Shown one piece after another: positions 1 through 11,161 of a stretch of 64,000 nt of DNA (position 1 is its first letter; the number at the start of each line of letters is the position of its first letter). Under the pieces are notes generated by a model. The model had not been told where the DNA came from. It was given only the letters and a program-made list of their open reading frames with translations, and ran no database searches. The DNA comes from Nereocystis luetkeana (lineage: Eukaryota; Sar; Phaeophyceae; Laminariales; Laminariaceae), in assembly GCA_031213475.1 (NCBI GenBank), contig JARUPZ010000013.1, positions 1 to 64,000 on the forward strand. Direction: 5' to 3'. Position numbers and translations under genes: made by a program.

Positions 1-3000
1 CTAACCCTAACCCTAACCCTAACCCTAACCCTAACCCTAACCCTAACCCTAACCCTAACCCTAACCCTAACCCTAACCCTAACCCTAACCCTAACCCTAA
101 CCCTAACCCTAACCCTAACCCTAACCCTAACCCTAACCCTAACCCTAACCCTAACCCTAACCCTAACCCTAACCCTAACCCTAACCCTAACCCTAACCCT
201 AACCCTAACCCTAACCCTAACCCTAACCCTAACCCTAACCCTAACCCTAACCCTAACCCTAACCCTAACCCTAACCCTAACCCTAACCCTAACCCTAACC
301 CTAACCCTAACCCTAACCCTAACCCTAACCCTAACCCTAACCCTAACCCTAACCCTAACCCTAACCCTAACCCTAACCCTAACCCTAACCCTAACCCTAA
401 CCCTAACCCTAACCCTAACCCTAACCCTAACCCTAACCCTAACCCTAACCCTAACCCTAACCCTAACCCTAACCCTAACCCTAACCCTAACCCTAACCCT
501 AACCCTAACCCTAACCCTAACCCTAACCCTAACCCTAACCCTAACCCTAACCCTAACCCTAACCCTAACCCTAACCCTAACCCTAACCCTAACCCTAACC
601 CTAACCCTAACCCTAACCCTAACCCTAACCCTAACCCTAACCCTAACCCTAACCCTAACCCTAACCCTAACCCTAACCCTAACCCTAACCCTAACCCTAA
701 CCCTAACCCTAACCCTAACCCTAACCCTAACCCTAACCCTAACCCTAACCCTAACCCTAACCCTAACCCTAACCCTAACCCTAACCCTAACCCTAACCCT
801 AACCCTAACCCTAACCCTAACCCTAACCCTAACCCTAACCCTAACCCTAACCCTAACCCTAACCCTAACCCTAACCCTAACCCTAACCCTAACCCTAACC
901 CTAACCCTAACCCTAACCCTAACCCTAACCCTAACCCTAACCCTAACCCTAACCCTAACCCTAACCCTAACCCTAACCCTAACCCTAACCCTAACCCTAA
1001 CCCTAACCCTAACCCTAACCCTAACCCTAACCCTAACCCTAACCCTAACCCTAACCCTAACCCTAACCCTAACCCTAACCCTAACCCTAACCCTAACCCT
1101 AACCCTAACCCTAACCCTAACCCTAACCCTAACCCTAACCCTAACCCTAACCCTAACCCTAACCCTAACCCTAACCCTAACCCTAACCCTAACCCTAACC
1201 CTAACCCTAACCCTAACCCTAACCCTAACCCTAACCCTAACCCTAACCCTAACCCTAACCCTAACCCTAACCCTAACCCTAACCCTAACCCTAACCCTAA
1301 CCCTAACCCTAACCCTAACCCTAACCCTAACCCTAACCCTAACCCTAACCCTAACCCTAACCCTAACCCTAACCCTAACCCTAACCCTAACCCTAACCCT
1401 AACCCTAACCCTAACCCTAACCCTAACCCTAACCCTAACCCTAACCCTAACCCTAACCCTAACCCTAACCCTAACCCTAACCCTAACCCTAACCCTAACC
1501 CTAACCCTAACCCTAACCCTAACCCTAACCCTAACCCTAACCCTAACCCTAACCCTAACCCTAACCCTAACCCTAACCCTAACCCTAACCCTAACCCTAA
1601 CCCTAACCCTAACCCTAACCCTAACCCTAACCCTAACCCTAACCCTAACCCTAACCCTAACCCTAACCCTAACCCTAACCCTAACCCTAACCCTAACCCT
1701 AACCCTAACCCTAACCCTAACCCTAACCCTAACCCTAACCCTAACCCTAACCCTAACCCTAACCCTAACCCTAACCCTAACCCTAACCCTAACCCTAACC
1801 CTAACCCTAACCCTAACCCTAACCCTAACCCTAACCCTAACCCTAACCCTAACCCTAACCCTAACCCTAACCCTAACCCTAACCCTAACCCTAACCCTAA
1901 CCCTAACCCTAACCCTAACCCTAACCCTAACCCTAACCCTAACCCTAACCCTAACCCTAACCCTAACCCTAACCCTAACCCTAACCCTAACCCTAACCCT
2001 AACCCTAACCCTAACCCTAACCCTAACCCTAACCCTAACCCTAACCCTAACCCTAACCCTAACCCTAACCCTAACCCTAACCCTAACCCTAACCCTAACC
2101 CTAACCCTAACCCTAACCCTAACCCTAACCCTAACCCTAACCCTAACCCTAACCCTAACCCTAACCCTAACCCTAACCCTAACCCTAACCCTAACCCTAA
2201 CCCTAACCCTAACCCTAACCCTAACCCTAACCCTAACCCTAACCCTAACCCTAACCCTAACCCTAACCCTAACCCTAACCCTAACCCTAACCCTAACCCT
2301 AACCCTAACCCTAACCCTAACCCTAACCCTAACCCTAACCCTAACCCTAACCCTAACCCTAACCCTAACCCTAACCCTAACCCTAACCCTAACCCTAACC
2401 CTAACCCTAACCCTAACCCTAACCCTAACCCTAACCCTAACCCTAACCCTAACCCTAACCCTAACCCTAACCCTAACCCTAACCCTAACCCTAACCCTAA
2501 CCCTAACCCTAACCCTAACCCTAACCCTAACCCTAACCCTAACCCTAACCCTAACCCTAACCCTAACCCTAACCCTAACCCTAACCCTAACCCTAACCCT
2601 AACCCTAACCCTAACCCTAACCCTAACCCTAACCCTAACCCTAACCCTAACCCTAACCCTAACCCTAACCCTAACCCTAACCCTAACCCTAACCCTAACC
2701 CTAACCCTAACCCTAACCCTAACCCTAACCCTAACCCTAACCCTAACCCTAACCCTAACCCTAACCCTAACCCTAACCCTAACCCTAACCCTAACCCTAA
2801 CCCTAACCCTAACCCTAACCCTAACCCTAACCCTAACCCTAACCCTAACCCTAACCCTAACCCTAACCCTAACCCTAACCCTAACCCTAACCCTAACCCT
2901 AACCCTAACCCTAACCCTAACCCTAACCCTAACCCTAACCCTAACCCTAACCCTAACCCTAACCCTAACCCTAACCCTAACCCTAACCCTAACCCTAACC

Positions 3001-3584
3001 CTAACCCTAACCCTAACCCTAACCCTAACCCTAACCCTAACCCTAACCCTAACCCTAACCCTAACCCTAACCCTAACCCTAACCCTAACCCTAACCCTAA
3101 CCCTAACCCTAACCCTAACCCTAACCCTAACCCTAACCCTAACCCTAACCCTAACCCTAACCCTAACCCTAACCCTAACCCTAACCCTAACCCTAACCCT
3201 AACCCTAACCCTAACCCTAACCCTAACCCTAACCCTAACCCTAACCCTAACCCTAACCCTAACCCTAACCCTAACCCTAACCCTAACCCTAACCCTAACC
3301 CTAACCCTAACCCTAACCCTAACCCTAACCCTAACCCTAACCCTAACCCTAACCCTAACCCTAACCCTAACCCTAACCCTAACCCTAACCCTAACCCTAA
3401 CCCTAACCCTAACCCTAACCCTAACCCTAACCCTAACCCTAACCCTAACCCTAACCCTAACCCTAACCCTAACCCTAACCCTAACCCTAACCCTAACCCT
3501 AACCCTAACCCCTAACCCCTAACCCTAACCCTAACCCTAACCCTAACCCTAACCCTAACCCTAACCCTAACCCTAACCCTAACC
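1..3584. repeat. Telomere, CCCTAA/TTAGGG array at the left chromosome end
   Basis: About 597 head-to-tail hexamers run from the first base to 3584, where the array breaks into unique sequence (aacctcaggtgaag). The C-rich strand reads 5' to 3' from the window edge, which is the expected orientation for a left chromosome end. The only variants I see are two adjacent CCCCTAA heptamers at 3509-3522, near the inner edge, where older telomere units usually accumulate mutations. The length is the assembled length and may under- or over-represent the native telomere. Confidence 0.98.
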
Positions 3585-3627
3585 TCAGGTGAAGAGCCTA
3601 AAACAAATATGGTGAACCTCTCTCTCG

Positions 3628-4398
3628 TTGAACGGCCAGAGCGACAGCAGTGCAGCAAACAAAGAAGCCAACACTGCCGTCTGTATTCGACATGATTCAT
3701 CCCTCCCAGTCTCGCGGCGCACGGCGCCCTGTGCGAGAGGTGCTGCCCGCGGCCACTGCTGTGCTCCTGTGTGCCGTGCTGTTATACGTACTGCTATGCT
3801 GTTGCGAGATGTGAGCTGCGTGCTTGCTATGGGCTGTGTGCTGGCCGTGTTGCGTGTGGCACATGCATCCAAAAATTATAGGGGTTTCCATACAGAAGGC
3901 TTTATTGGGGTAGGAGGCAGGGGAAAATACCACGACCGAGAAAAACCGAGTCGGGTTTCCGGTTTCCGGTTACTTGTCCAACCGAAAAACCGAAAAATTA
4001 AAGTCTGTTTTCGGTTCGAAAGGCCGACGAAAACTGACAGAAAAACGGCTTTCTGTTTTCTGTTCACAACACTGACTGTAATACATAATCGAGGTCTATA
4101 TATGTCGCCTACATGTCATCGAACTTTCGCTGTGAGATATGTGGCTGAATATGCGAAAGCCATAGAGAACGGCAAACCTCAAAATGGGCAGATCTGGCCT
4201 TGGTTTGGCGTGTGTGGGTCCCAAGCACAATCAAATGTTACGTTACCAACCCTGCACAAGTCAAACATCGGTTTCTCGTACCACTGCTGTAGGGCACGTC
4301 GTGCGCCAGTTCGACCGCGGGGGGTAGACCATACGTCAGGGCCGCGACATAGGTTCCCTTCGAGGGTGGTGTGGGTTTGTGTTGTCGTAGGAGCGTAA
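3628..4398 (+). CDS. Possible subtelomeric ORF, no recognised family
   Basis: A 256-codon open frame begins 44 bp inside the telomere; the first codon of the open stretch is TTG. The first internal ATG (3796, residue 57) starts a peptide that looks like a signal sequence: MLLRD, a hydrophobic core, then an AHA-SK cleavage-like site around residue 81. From that ATG the product would be about 200 residues. I recognise no domain. The frame also runs through a hAT-like transposon terminus (3935-4069), which argues against a conserved gene. An open frame this long is somewhat unexpected by chance, but composition could explain it. Confidence 0.2.
   Translation: MNGQSDSSAANKEANTAVCIRHDSSLPVSRRTAPCARGAARGHCCAPVCRAVIRTAMLLRDVSCVLAMGCVLAVLRVAHASKNYRGFHTEGFIGVGGRGKYHDREKPSRVSGFRLLVQPKNRKIKVCFRFERPTKTDRKTAFCFLFTTLTVIHNRGLYMSPTCHRTFAVRYVAEYAKAIENGKPQNGQIWPWFGVCGSQAQSNVTLPTLHKSNIGFSYHCCRARRAPVRPRGVDHTSGPRHRFPSRVVWVCVVVGA
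3935..4069 (-). mobile_element. hAT-like terminus with CCGAAAAACC subterminal repeats
   Basis: Read on the minus strand from 4069, this segment starts CAGTGTTGTGAACAGAAA and then carries repeated CCGAAA / CGGTTT motifs. A closely similar start (CAGGGTTGTGAACCGAAA) with the same interior style lies at 59187 on the plus strand, and a third relative ends at 51673. A CA-G start and subterminal arrays of a short motif are typical of hAT transposons. I cannot find a matching second end or a target duplication here, so only one terminus is called. Confidence 0.4.
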
Positions 4399-4539
4399 AT
4401 ACTTGTACACGTATGCACACCTTTCTAACCCTCAGCGAACCCTCTTGTCCAGTTTTGGACCCAAAATCATACATTGCTGGCCCAGAGTCCACGGAGGCTC
4501 ATTCATATCGGAAAGTTTCATTCCCATTAACTAAAGTTT

Positions 4540-4995
4540 GGAAATAATTGGAGGTATGTATCAAGATACGGACGCGGTTTGTCAATATTCGTGAAATTCT
4601 TCAGAAGCCAAAAAAGAACGGTTTGTTACAATTCACATGTTAGGGCAAAAAATCAGGGAATGTGGCAGATTGAAAAATGCGGTAAAATGAGAACAAACAC
4701 GGAAAATACGGGAAACAAATACCCTCCAATAATCGGAGAGGCTTCTTGTGAAAATCTCCAAAATATTGGAAACGATTAGAAATACGTATCGATATACGGA
4801 GGCGTTCTGTCAATATTCGTGAAATTCTCCAGAAGGAAAAAAAACGTTTTTTTTGTTAAAATTTTCATATTTTGGGGAAAATGATCAGGAAAGTCTGACA
4901 GATTGAAAAATTACGCGAAAATAATATGGAAGATATGAGACATTTTTGTTAAAGGCCTCCGAGAAGAATGACCCGTGAAAAATATGGAAGATTTG
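4540..4995. repeat. Degenerate tandem repeat, period about 228 bp
   Basis: The segment starting at 4540 (gaaataattgg) is repeated from 4768 (gaaacgattag). Both copies share the block gtcaatattcgtgaaattc followed by an A-rich stretch. The copies are clearly diverged. The region is AT-rich with no coding signal. Confidence 0.55.
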
Positions 4996-5170
4996 AAAAA
5001 TCGCGAAAACAATATGGGAGATATGGGAAAGAAAGTCTTCGATGAGAATGACGAAAGGCTTTCCTGATTTTCCCCTAAACACGTATTTTGTCCTATTTTG
5101 GAGAAATTCACGAAAAGTTACCGAACGCCTCCGCATAGTATCTCCATTATTATTTTCTAAATTTAATTTT
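4768..5170. repeat. Imperfect foldback (long inverted repeat)
   Basis: The left arm, about 4775-4895, contains acggaggcgttctgtc, cgtgaaattctcc and ggggaaaatgatcagg. The right arm, about 5049-5150, contains the same blocks in reverse complement. The arms are separated by roughly 150 bp of AT-rich sequence. This looks like the stem of an old foldback or MITE-like element; no target duplication was found. Confidence 0.45.
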
Positions 5171-5188
5171 AAGGAATTGTCGGAAAAC

Positions 5189-5608
5189 GCTCTCCGATAC
5201 AACAATATCAATACATTATCGTGTTTGCGATATTGCAGAGGGACAGTCTGCTTCCAACAACGCGGCGGTGAAGATGAAGCCAATGTTTCGTACAATGCCC
5301 TGTCTGTGACAAGAGCATTGATGTAGGACGTCTCAGTCACAGGATCAAGGGCCAGCCTAAACAAGCGAATCGGTACGTAGCGAAACCACAAACAGAAAAA
5401 GCTCTCCGATACAACAATATCAATACATTATCGTGTTTGCGATATTGCAGAGGGACAGTCTGCTTCCAACAACGCGGCGGTGAAGATGAAGCCAATGTTT
5501 CGTACAATGCCCTGTCTGTGACAAGAGCATTGATGTAGGACGTCTCAGTCACAGGATCAAGGGCCGGCCTAAACAAGCGAATCGGTACGTAGCGAAACCA
5601 CAAACAGA
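5189..5608. repeat. 212-bp tandem duplication, nearly identical copies
   Basis: A 208-bp block at 5189-5396 recurs at 5401-5608 with a 4-bp spacer. I see one difference (gggccagcc versus gggccggcc), so the duplication is recent. It creates a repeated minus-strand open frame that should not be read as a gene. Confidence 0.9.
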
Positions 5609-6107
5609 CGAGCTGTCGACACACCGTCCACAGGAGTACGATCAATGTTTCGAAAGCAACGTGTCTGAGGACCCTCGTAGCCCTCTCACCTTGTGGGGCG
5701 GCCATAGTTCGGGAGGTTCAAACCGCGTTGACCACACGGATAGGCCAGATAGCGACTCGCAAAGTACGTCGCGCCTGATTTGTGATTACATGAAGCTGGC
5801 CTCAGCCTGTCATTGGTCCCAAACCTGACAGTCTCGTTTTGTATCTGTTTTTTTATGTTGTCGATTTACTGCAGTAAAGGATGAGAGGCCCAGACAGCAG
5901 TAGCCCCACCGTGGCCTGAAAACCTAGCAAATCTCTTGTGTGCGCATTATGTTTTATTTCTGCTTTCCGCTAATCAATGTATTTCATTGGCCCATAGCGG
6001 ATGTGACATCAACAGAATGAGCGTAAAAAGTACTTCACATACTAGAGCTTTTGTAAAGCTGTATTTTTCCCTTGTTTCTTAGTTTCACTCCTTAAATATG
6101 TAGTGTG
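5609..6107. other. No gene or repeat seen
   Basis: Between the tandem duplication and the first LINE A fragment I find only short, unconvincing open frames and no repeated structure. Confidence 0.5.
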
Positions 6108-6187
6108 TGTTCTGCATATTAAACCGTTTCTTCACCCCCTCGACATCCAGCCTAGCATAATCAGTGTTTCTGACAATTCTTCGATCC
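6108..6187 (-). mobile_element. LINE family A, 3'-terminal module (minus strand)
   Basis: This about 80-bp segment starts with a GTGTGTGTTCT tract and contains ttaaaccgtttctt, ctcgacatccag and a diverged form of the usual tgccgattcttcaatcc. It matches at least 13 other places in the window. On the LINE A sense strand this is the extreme 3' end, finishing in a short (AC)n tail, so the copy is a 5'-truncated minus-strand insertion. It abuts a plus-strand LINE A fragment head to head. Confidence 0.7.
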
Positions 6188-6526
6188 TAAAATGACCACC
6201 CGGCCTTCGCTCAGTGCTTTCACAACATCCTTGTCAATAAAAGAAGACCCCCAGCAATGGACAGATGCGATAATCAAGGTCCTTCACAAAACGAAGGACT
6301 GAACTGACTGCAACAACTACAGAGGGATTTCGCTTGTTGCCCACGCAGGCAAAGTTTTGTTAAACCTCGTCGCGTCCCGCTTCGGCAAATACTGCGAGGC
6401 CGAGGAACTACTCCCTGAGGAACAGTGTCGCTTCCGCCCCGCACGATCCGCGATTAATATGTTGTTCGTCGTGCGCCAGTTGCAAGAGCTCGGACGACAG
6501 AGGAAAATCCCCTTGTACGTGTTTTC
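6188..6526 (+). pseudogene. LINE family A reverse transcriptase, 5' part of a split copy
   Basis: Translated, this contains the RT core blocks [15 protein letters not shown] and [18 protein letters not shown], matching the second LINE A copy at about 40900-41230. There are frame breaks near the start and a short deletion relative to that copy. The fragment stops at 6526, exactly where an LTR retrotransposon begins, and the same coding sequence resumes at 14839. It is a dead copy interrupted within the RT domain. Confidence 0.85.
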
Positions 6527-6965
6527 TGTTGTGGTTCGGTTGACCGTTTCAGGAGTTATGATGACATAGAGGCGTTTTCATATTGTAGCTCCGTTCCGGA
6601 CGGAAGGTTTCATCCCCCTTCCGTCTCACTCAGTTCCCGCGACCATCGCTTCGGTCACGGAACAAGCAATCACTTACCATCTAGCCATCTCCAGTTGGAG
6701 CCTCTTCACAGAATAACCACAAGCTCGCCCTACTCTCCTGGAGACCTAGGAGCGCACCTCTCGACTCGGTCGGACTCAAGTTCTGCTCTGTCACTGCGGT
6801 TGGTCATTTATGTCTCGTCTTTGTGTGCTCCTTTTGGGTTATGCACCTCTGAGTGGTAACCTGTGGTCCACAGCTGCCACTCCTACCAACTGTTAGAGAA
6901 CTCTACATGTGTTGCCTTGTGACAATGACTTAAGACTTCAGCCCAGGCAGCCAGTATCCGATTCA
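6527..6965 (+). repeat. 5' LTR (439 bp)
   Basis: Direct repeat of 14400-14838, with TG...CA ends. It differs from the right copy at 9 positions (for example TGTTGTGG versus TGTTACGG at the start). It should carry the element's promoter and polyadenylation signals, but I cannot point to a defined TATA box. Confidence 0.93.
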
Positions 6966-6980
6966 TGGTGTTCAGTCCCT
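6966..6980 (+). promoter_or_regulatory. Primer-binding site candidate
   Basis: TGGTGTTCAGTCCC starts immediately after the 5' LTR. A leading TGG is expected because it pairs with the CCA end of the priming tRNA. I cannot say which tRNA it matches. Confidence 0.6.
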
Positions 6981-8514
6981 GTACATGCTGCACGCTTACT
7001 ACGCGGGTTTGCATTTTCCGTGCCGGAACGAGCGGCGGCCTTCGCGCCTCCGACCTGTTCCTTTTGATTTTATTTTTTATCTTGAGTAACTTCTTTTGGT
7101 AGCTGCGGGTGGCAGCGTTTTATTGTTTTTTTTGTGTGCTGCACCTCTCCTTTCCTTTGCCTCTACGGGGGATACACGCGCTGATAGCGCTCTTCCTGCA
7201 AGCAACTCTGACCCACCGCTGACCACATGCAACCATGGATCACGTGGAAACTCAACCCCACTGGTACCTACTACGGGGTAGGCTGTATCACGGATACAGC
7301 AGCAGCAGTACTGTGCGTCCCGCGCGTACGATAACACCCATGACTCTCAACGGGTGCTCATTATTTAGAGGGTCTGTACTCAATTAATTATTTTATTTCG
7401 GCGGGGAATGCCTGAGTACCAGGTATAATTAATGATGCATGACACAACCAGGAAGCGACTTACTCCCTGGCGCGTGTCCACATCGTTGATTCTCACTCTG
7501 GTACCCTCAGTTTGCGTGCTTGGCTCGACGTGTATTGAACAAATGGCGCAGGTGGGAGTCTTAAAGCTGGCAGCGCACTTGTCAGACCCCCATCACCTCT
7601 TCCACACAGCAGCCAAAATAAAGAATGAATGAAAAATAAGCGTAAGCCTGACGATGATGCGAGGTTTGAGAGCGCGAGTGTCCAAGTGCGCTCGCTTATG
7701 AGACTCTCAGGCACGTGTTCCACAAGCCAGCTGCTGTCACGTACGTCGTTACTGCCGTCGCTTGCCTGTCACGTGCTTGTGTGCTGCCCTTACCACGTGC
7801 GTGTATGTTGCCGCTGCCGTCGCCGCTTCGCCACGCTTCGTTGCTGCTGTTATTCGTGAAAAAAAAATGCCTCACGGCTAACGCAATACATGTCGCCACG
7901 CTTCGTTGCTGCTGTTATCTGTGAAATAAAAATGCCTCACGGCTAACGCAACACACAAATTTAAGGCACGTCCTTTTCCATCCCCCTTTCTTAGTTATTG
8001 TTCTTGCAAGTCACAGGTCGATACGCATCCATGCAAGCCACGTTTTTCTTTTTCATTTGTCTTGGTAATAACGTTATAACTGTGAGTCAGATCATTTTAT
8101 TAGACTACAGTAGGCAAAATTACGTACGTACGAGTATACACTGTGTTATTGCATGTCGACCTCTCTATCTCTCTCTTCAGTAGGTTCACGGTACCGCTGC
8201 TGTACTGCTATGTCACTGCTGTACTGCGATTTGGCCACCACAACCGCTGCTGTACTGCGATTTTGCTGCTGTACTGCGATTTTGCTACCGCCCGACTGAC
8301 TACTGCTGTGCCGTGATTTCGCGCCACTGCCTTAGAACGGGTATGCGTGGTTTTCTCGCTGATCCTATGCTAATTTCCTGTACTGCTGTACCGCGGTGTG
8401 TCTGTTAACGGTATGTCCTTTCGTCTTCTGCACGTTTGCCGCTGTTGTTATTCTTTTACTATGATCATTATTTATTTTTTGTTCACTTTTGATTTTTCGC
8501 CACTGTCGTAATAA
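6981..8514. other. Leader/non-coding interior of the LTR element, first part
   Basis: No gag-like or other credible coding frame is visible. It contains a short tandem duplication (7828-7955) and a TACCAGGTA palindrome at 7417-7425. Codon-sized open frames here are short and in conflicting frames. Confidence 0.55.
7828..7955. repeat. 64-bp tandem duplication
   Basis: The block tcgccacgcttcgttgctg through to acggctaacgcaa occurs at 7828 and again at 7892, with small differences. Confidence 0.85.
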
Positions 8515-10470
8515 CCGGATGGGTCTGCGCTCCAAGGACAACAACGTCCTTTGGAGTCTGCACATTTCCTGAATATAGTACGTTACTGCGGTGCTGTGAT
8601 TTCTCACCACCATTATGTTTTTTACGGGATGGGTCTGCGCTCGACGGACAACCACGTCCTTTGAGCCCGCACCTTTCCTGAATACATTTACGTTGCTTCT
8701 GTGCTGTGATTTCTCACCACTAATGTATTACTGGATGGGTCTGCGCTGGAAGGACAACCACGCCTTTCGAGTCTGCGCCTTTCCTAGTTACTTTCCTGGA
8801 CTACTGTGCCGTGATTTCACGCCACTGTAGTACGGTTATGCGTGGATTTCTCGCTGATCCTACGCTAATTTCCTCACTGTTGTCGTAATAAATGGGTCTG
8901 CACTTGAACGACATCCAAGTCTATTGAGTCTGCGCCTGTCCTGGTTACATTACTGTACTACTGTGCCGTGATTTTACGCCACTGTCGTATTAACCGGATG
9001 GGTCTGCGCTCGAAGGACAACCACGTCTTTTGAGTCTGCGCCTTTCCTGGATGCATTACGGTACTGCTGTGCCGTTATGGTCTTGAACCGAGCCTCCACA
9101 AGGTCTGCCCCTATCCTACCTACTAATTAGCATGCGTTCTGTTTTATTGGAGATGGGTCTGTGCCTTGTGCGGACGTGGTTACGGTCTCTGATCCGAGCC
9201 TCCATAGGGTCTGTGCCTCTCCTACCTGTATTCGTCAAATATAGTATAGAAGAGATAGGTATGTGCCTCGTGGGAGCGGTGTTGTCTCTTCACCCGTCGT
9301 GGAAGACAGAGACGAAGTTCCACGAGGTCTGTGCCTGTCCTACCTTCACGGTCTGTTAGTATGCTGTCTACAATTTTACTTCGCTTATTTTGTGGGCGTA
9401 TAGCTGCTGAGCGTATCCAGTGTATGCACTTGCCACCTGGAATACAATTAGTTGTCGATCCGCTTATTCATTACAGGTGTGAGTCGCGCGCAACATCTTA
9501 CTCTGCTTCAGTTGGTTATACTGATTTTCACGCTTGTGTCGGTGCTGATATCTGCACTTATCTCATTAAGCTGCTCTGCTGCTGGTTGTACTGATTTTCC
9601 CGCTTTTATTGGAGTTGATATTTGTAGTATTTTCTATGTTCCGCCATCGCAACATGTTCCTGCAACGAAGGGCGAGCGGGAGACAGGAACGGCCGGATGC
9701 ATTATGATTTTCCTATATCACCTTGTTGGCGCATGCATAACATATATATGGGTTTGTCTGAGCCTGAGAGGACCATTGTTGCCGTCTCCATCCGGCAGAG
9801 AGATAACAACGAGGTCTCTCTGGAATACTAATATGTTCGGCTGATCTGTACCGCCGATTTCAACATGCTGTGCGGGCAGCAGGAGATTAACACACTCTCG
9901 TATACCGCGTACATGTATATATGTGCTTACCGGCTGCTATTTTGCTGACGTCCCGTGTTTCACTGCTGCTGTACTCGTCCTATATCTTATCTTGACATTC
10001 GCTTATCATTTGCCCGTCTGCGTATCGGCTGCTCTCGCCGTACGCCACTCGTCAAACCCGCGACGCTTTGCTCTGCGTCGCTGGGAACGCAGCACATTTT
10101 GTTGTATGTTTTGTGTTCGTTGTGTTCGCTTCATTTCTCGGATAGAGAGTGGATGCCCAGATTGGTTGGGTCTGCGCCTATTGGGACCGTTGCTGCTGCC
10201 TCCCATGCTGAAGGGAGACGGCAACCAGGCCCCTCTAGGCCTGTACCTTAGCCACGGGGCTTATACCTGTTTTCTTTTCTTTTGGTTTCTTTTTATTCGC
10301 CTTCTTTTGTTTGTCTGCTCGTTTGTTTCTTTCTTTTGACGGGGTGAATGAACAGAATGGTCGGGTCTGTACCTATTGGGACCTTTGTTGCTGTCGCCCA
10401 TGCTGAAGGGAGACAGCAACCAGGCCCCTCTAGGTCCGAGCCTTGCCACGGGGCTTGCTGCCTGTTTTTA
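8515..10470. repeat. Degenerate tandem array inside the LTR element
   Basis: Units of roughly 100-150 bp share GGATGGGTCTGCGCTC, then a CAACCACGTC-type block and GAGTCTGCGCCTTTCC. Clear units start near 8516, 8628, 8733, 8887 and 8995; more diverged relatives run through 9100-9350. A better preserved pair starts at 10164 and 10359 (195 bp apart), sharing a block around catgctgaagggagac. The array fills the place where gag and pol would normally sit. Confidence 0.65.
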
Positions 10471-10978
10471 TTTAGTTATTTGTCGTTCGTCCGTTTTGTG
10501 GCTCTCATGTTTGATCTTGTTGTTTATTCTGTTCGCTATAGTGGATAGTTCGGTCGTTTGTTTGCTTGTGTGTTTCTTGCAAACCCGCATGCCCGTGCAC
10601 CCGACTGCGCTGGCTATGACCTTTACTGACACCCGTACTCCGTCGCATGTGTCCAGCAGTTTACCTGCGTCCCGTGTTCGCTGTGTATGTTCGTGTTCAT
10701 CGTAGTTATTTTTTTCCTTACCGCTTTGTTGTTTTCTCTTTAATTTTTGGCCGTGAAAAGGACACATCAAGGAGGATCTTGCCCTGACATGTATGTGTCT
10801 TTTTGCCTTTGCTTGACTGTTAGGCTCTCCAGTTCTCTTCCTCCCCTTCGCCTCGTTTTTCTCTTCCATTCTCGTTGACGGGGGGAGGGCGACGCGTTCG
10901 TCGGAAGCCTGCGACGGCATGAAGTCACCGAGATCAACCGAGCGGCTCAGGTATCACCAACCCGGATCAGCCTTGCCC

Positions 10979-11149
10979 CTGTTTCCGATAGGAATCGCTC
11001 TACGAAAGACTTTTGATAGCGATCTCAGACCGTAGAATCAGGTGTACGATTACAGAGACCGCTACTGGCGAATACGCTACAGCAACCAGGATCGGGAGGA
11101 GCTAACCCGCCGCGAGATGGAGCAGTTGAAGACGTGGAGCGATTATTGA
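10979..11149 (+). pseudogene. Degenerate copy of the pol C-terminal module (YDYRDRYWR)
   Basis: In one frame this reads from LFPIGIALRK to VYDYRDRYWRIRY, then EELTRREMEQL and a stop, but a TAG interrupts it before the conserved part. Thirty nucleotides around VYDYRDRYWR are identical to the copy downstream of the integrase (13330-13485). The pattern (a KDFGGG-like start, then a YWRVRY-E-EL core) resembles the small Tudor/chromo-like module found at the ends of some algal retrotransposon polyproteins, which is my recollection of the family rather than a search. It may be the remnant of a lost upstream gag-RT polyprotein. Confidence 0.55.
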
Positions 11150-11161
11150 GCATCACGCCCA

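Noticed and set aside
4885-5705. 168- and 122-codon minus-strand frames
   Set aside because: Their open length comes from the 212-bp tandem duplication; the two peptides repeat each other.
6966-11160. Hidden gag or reverse transcriptase in the LTR element
   Set aside because: No YADD-type motif, zinc knuckle or protease motif is visible in any frame, and tandem arrays occupy most of the space.
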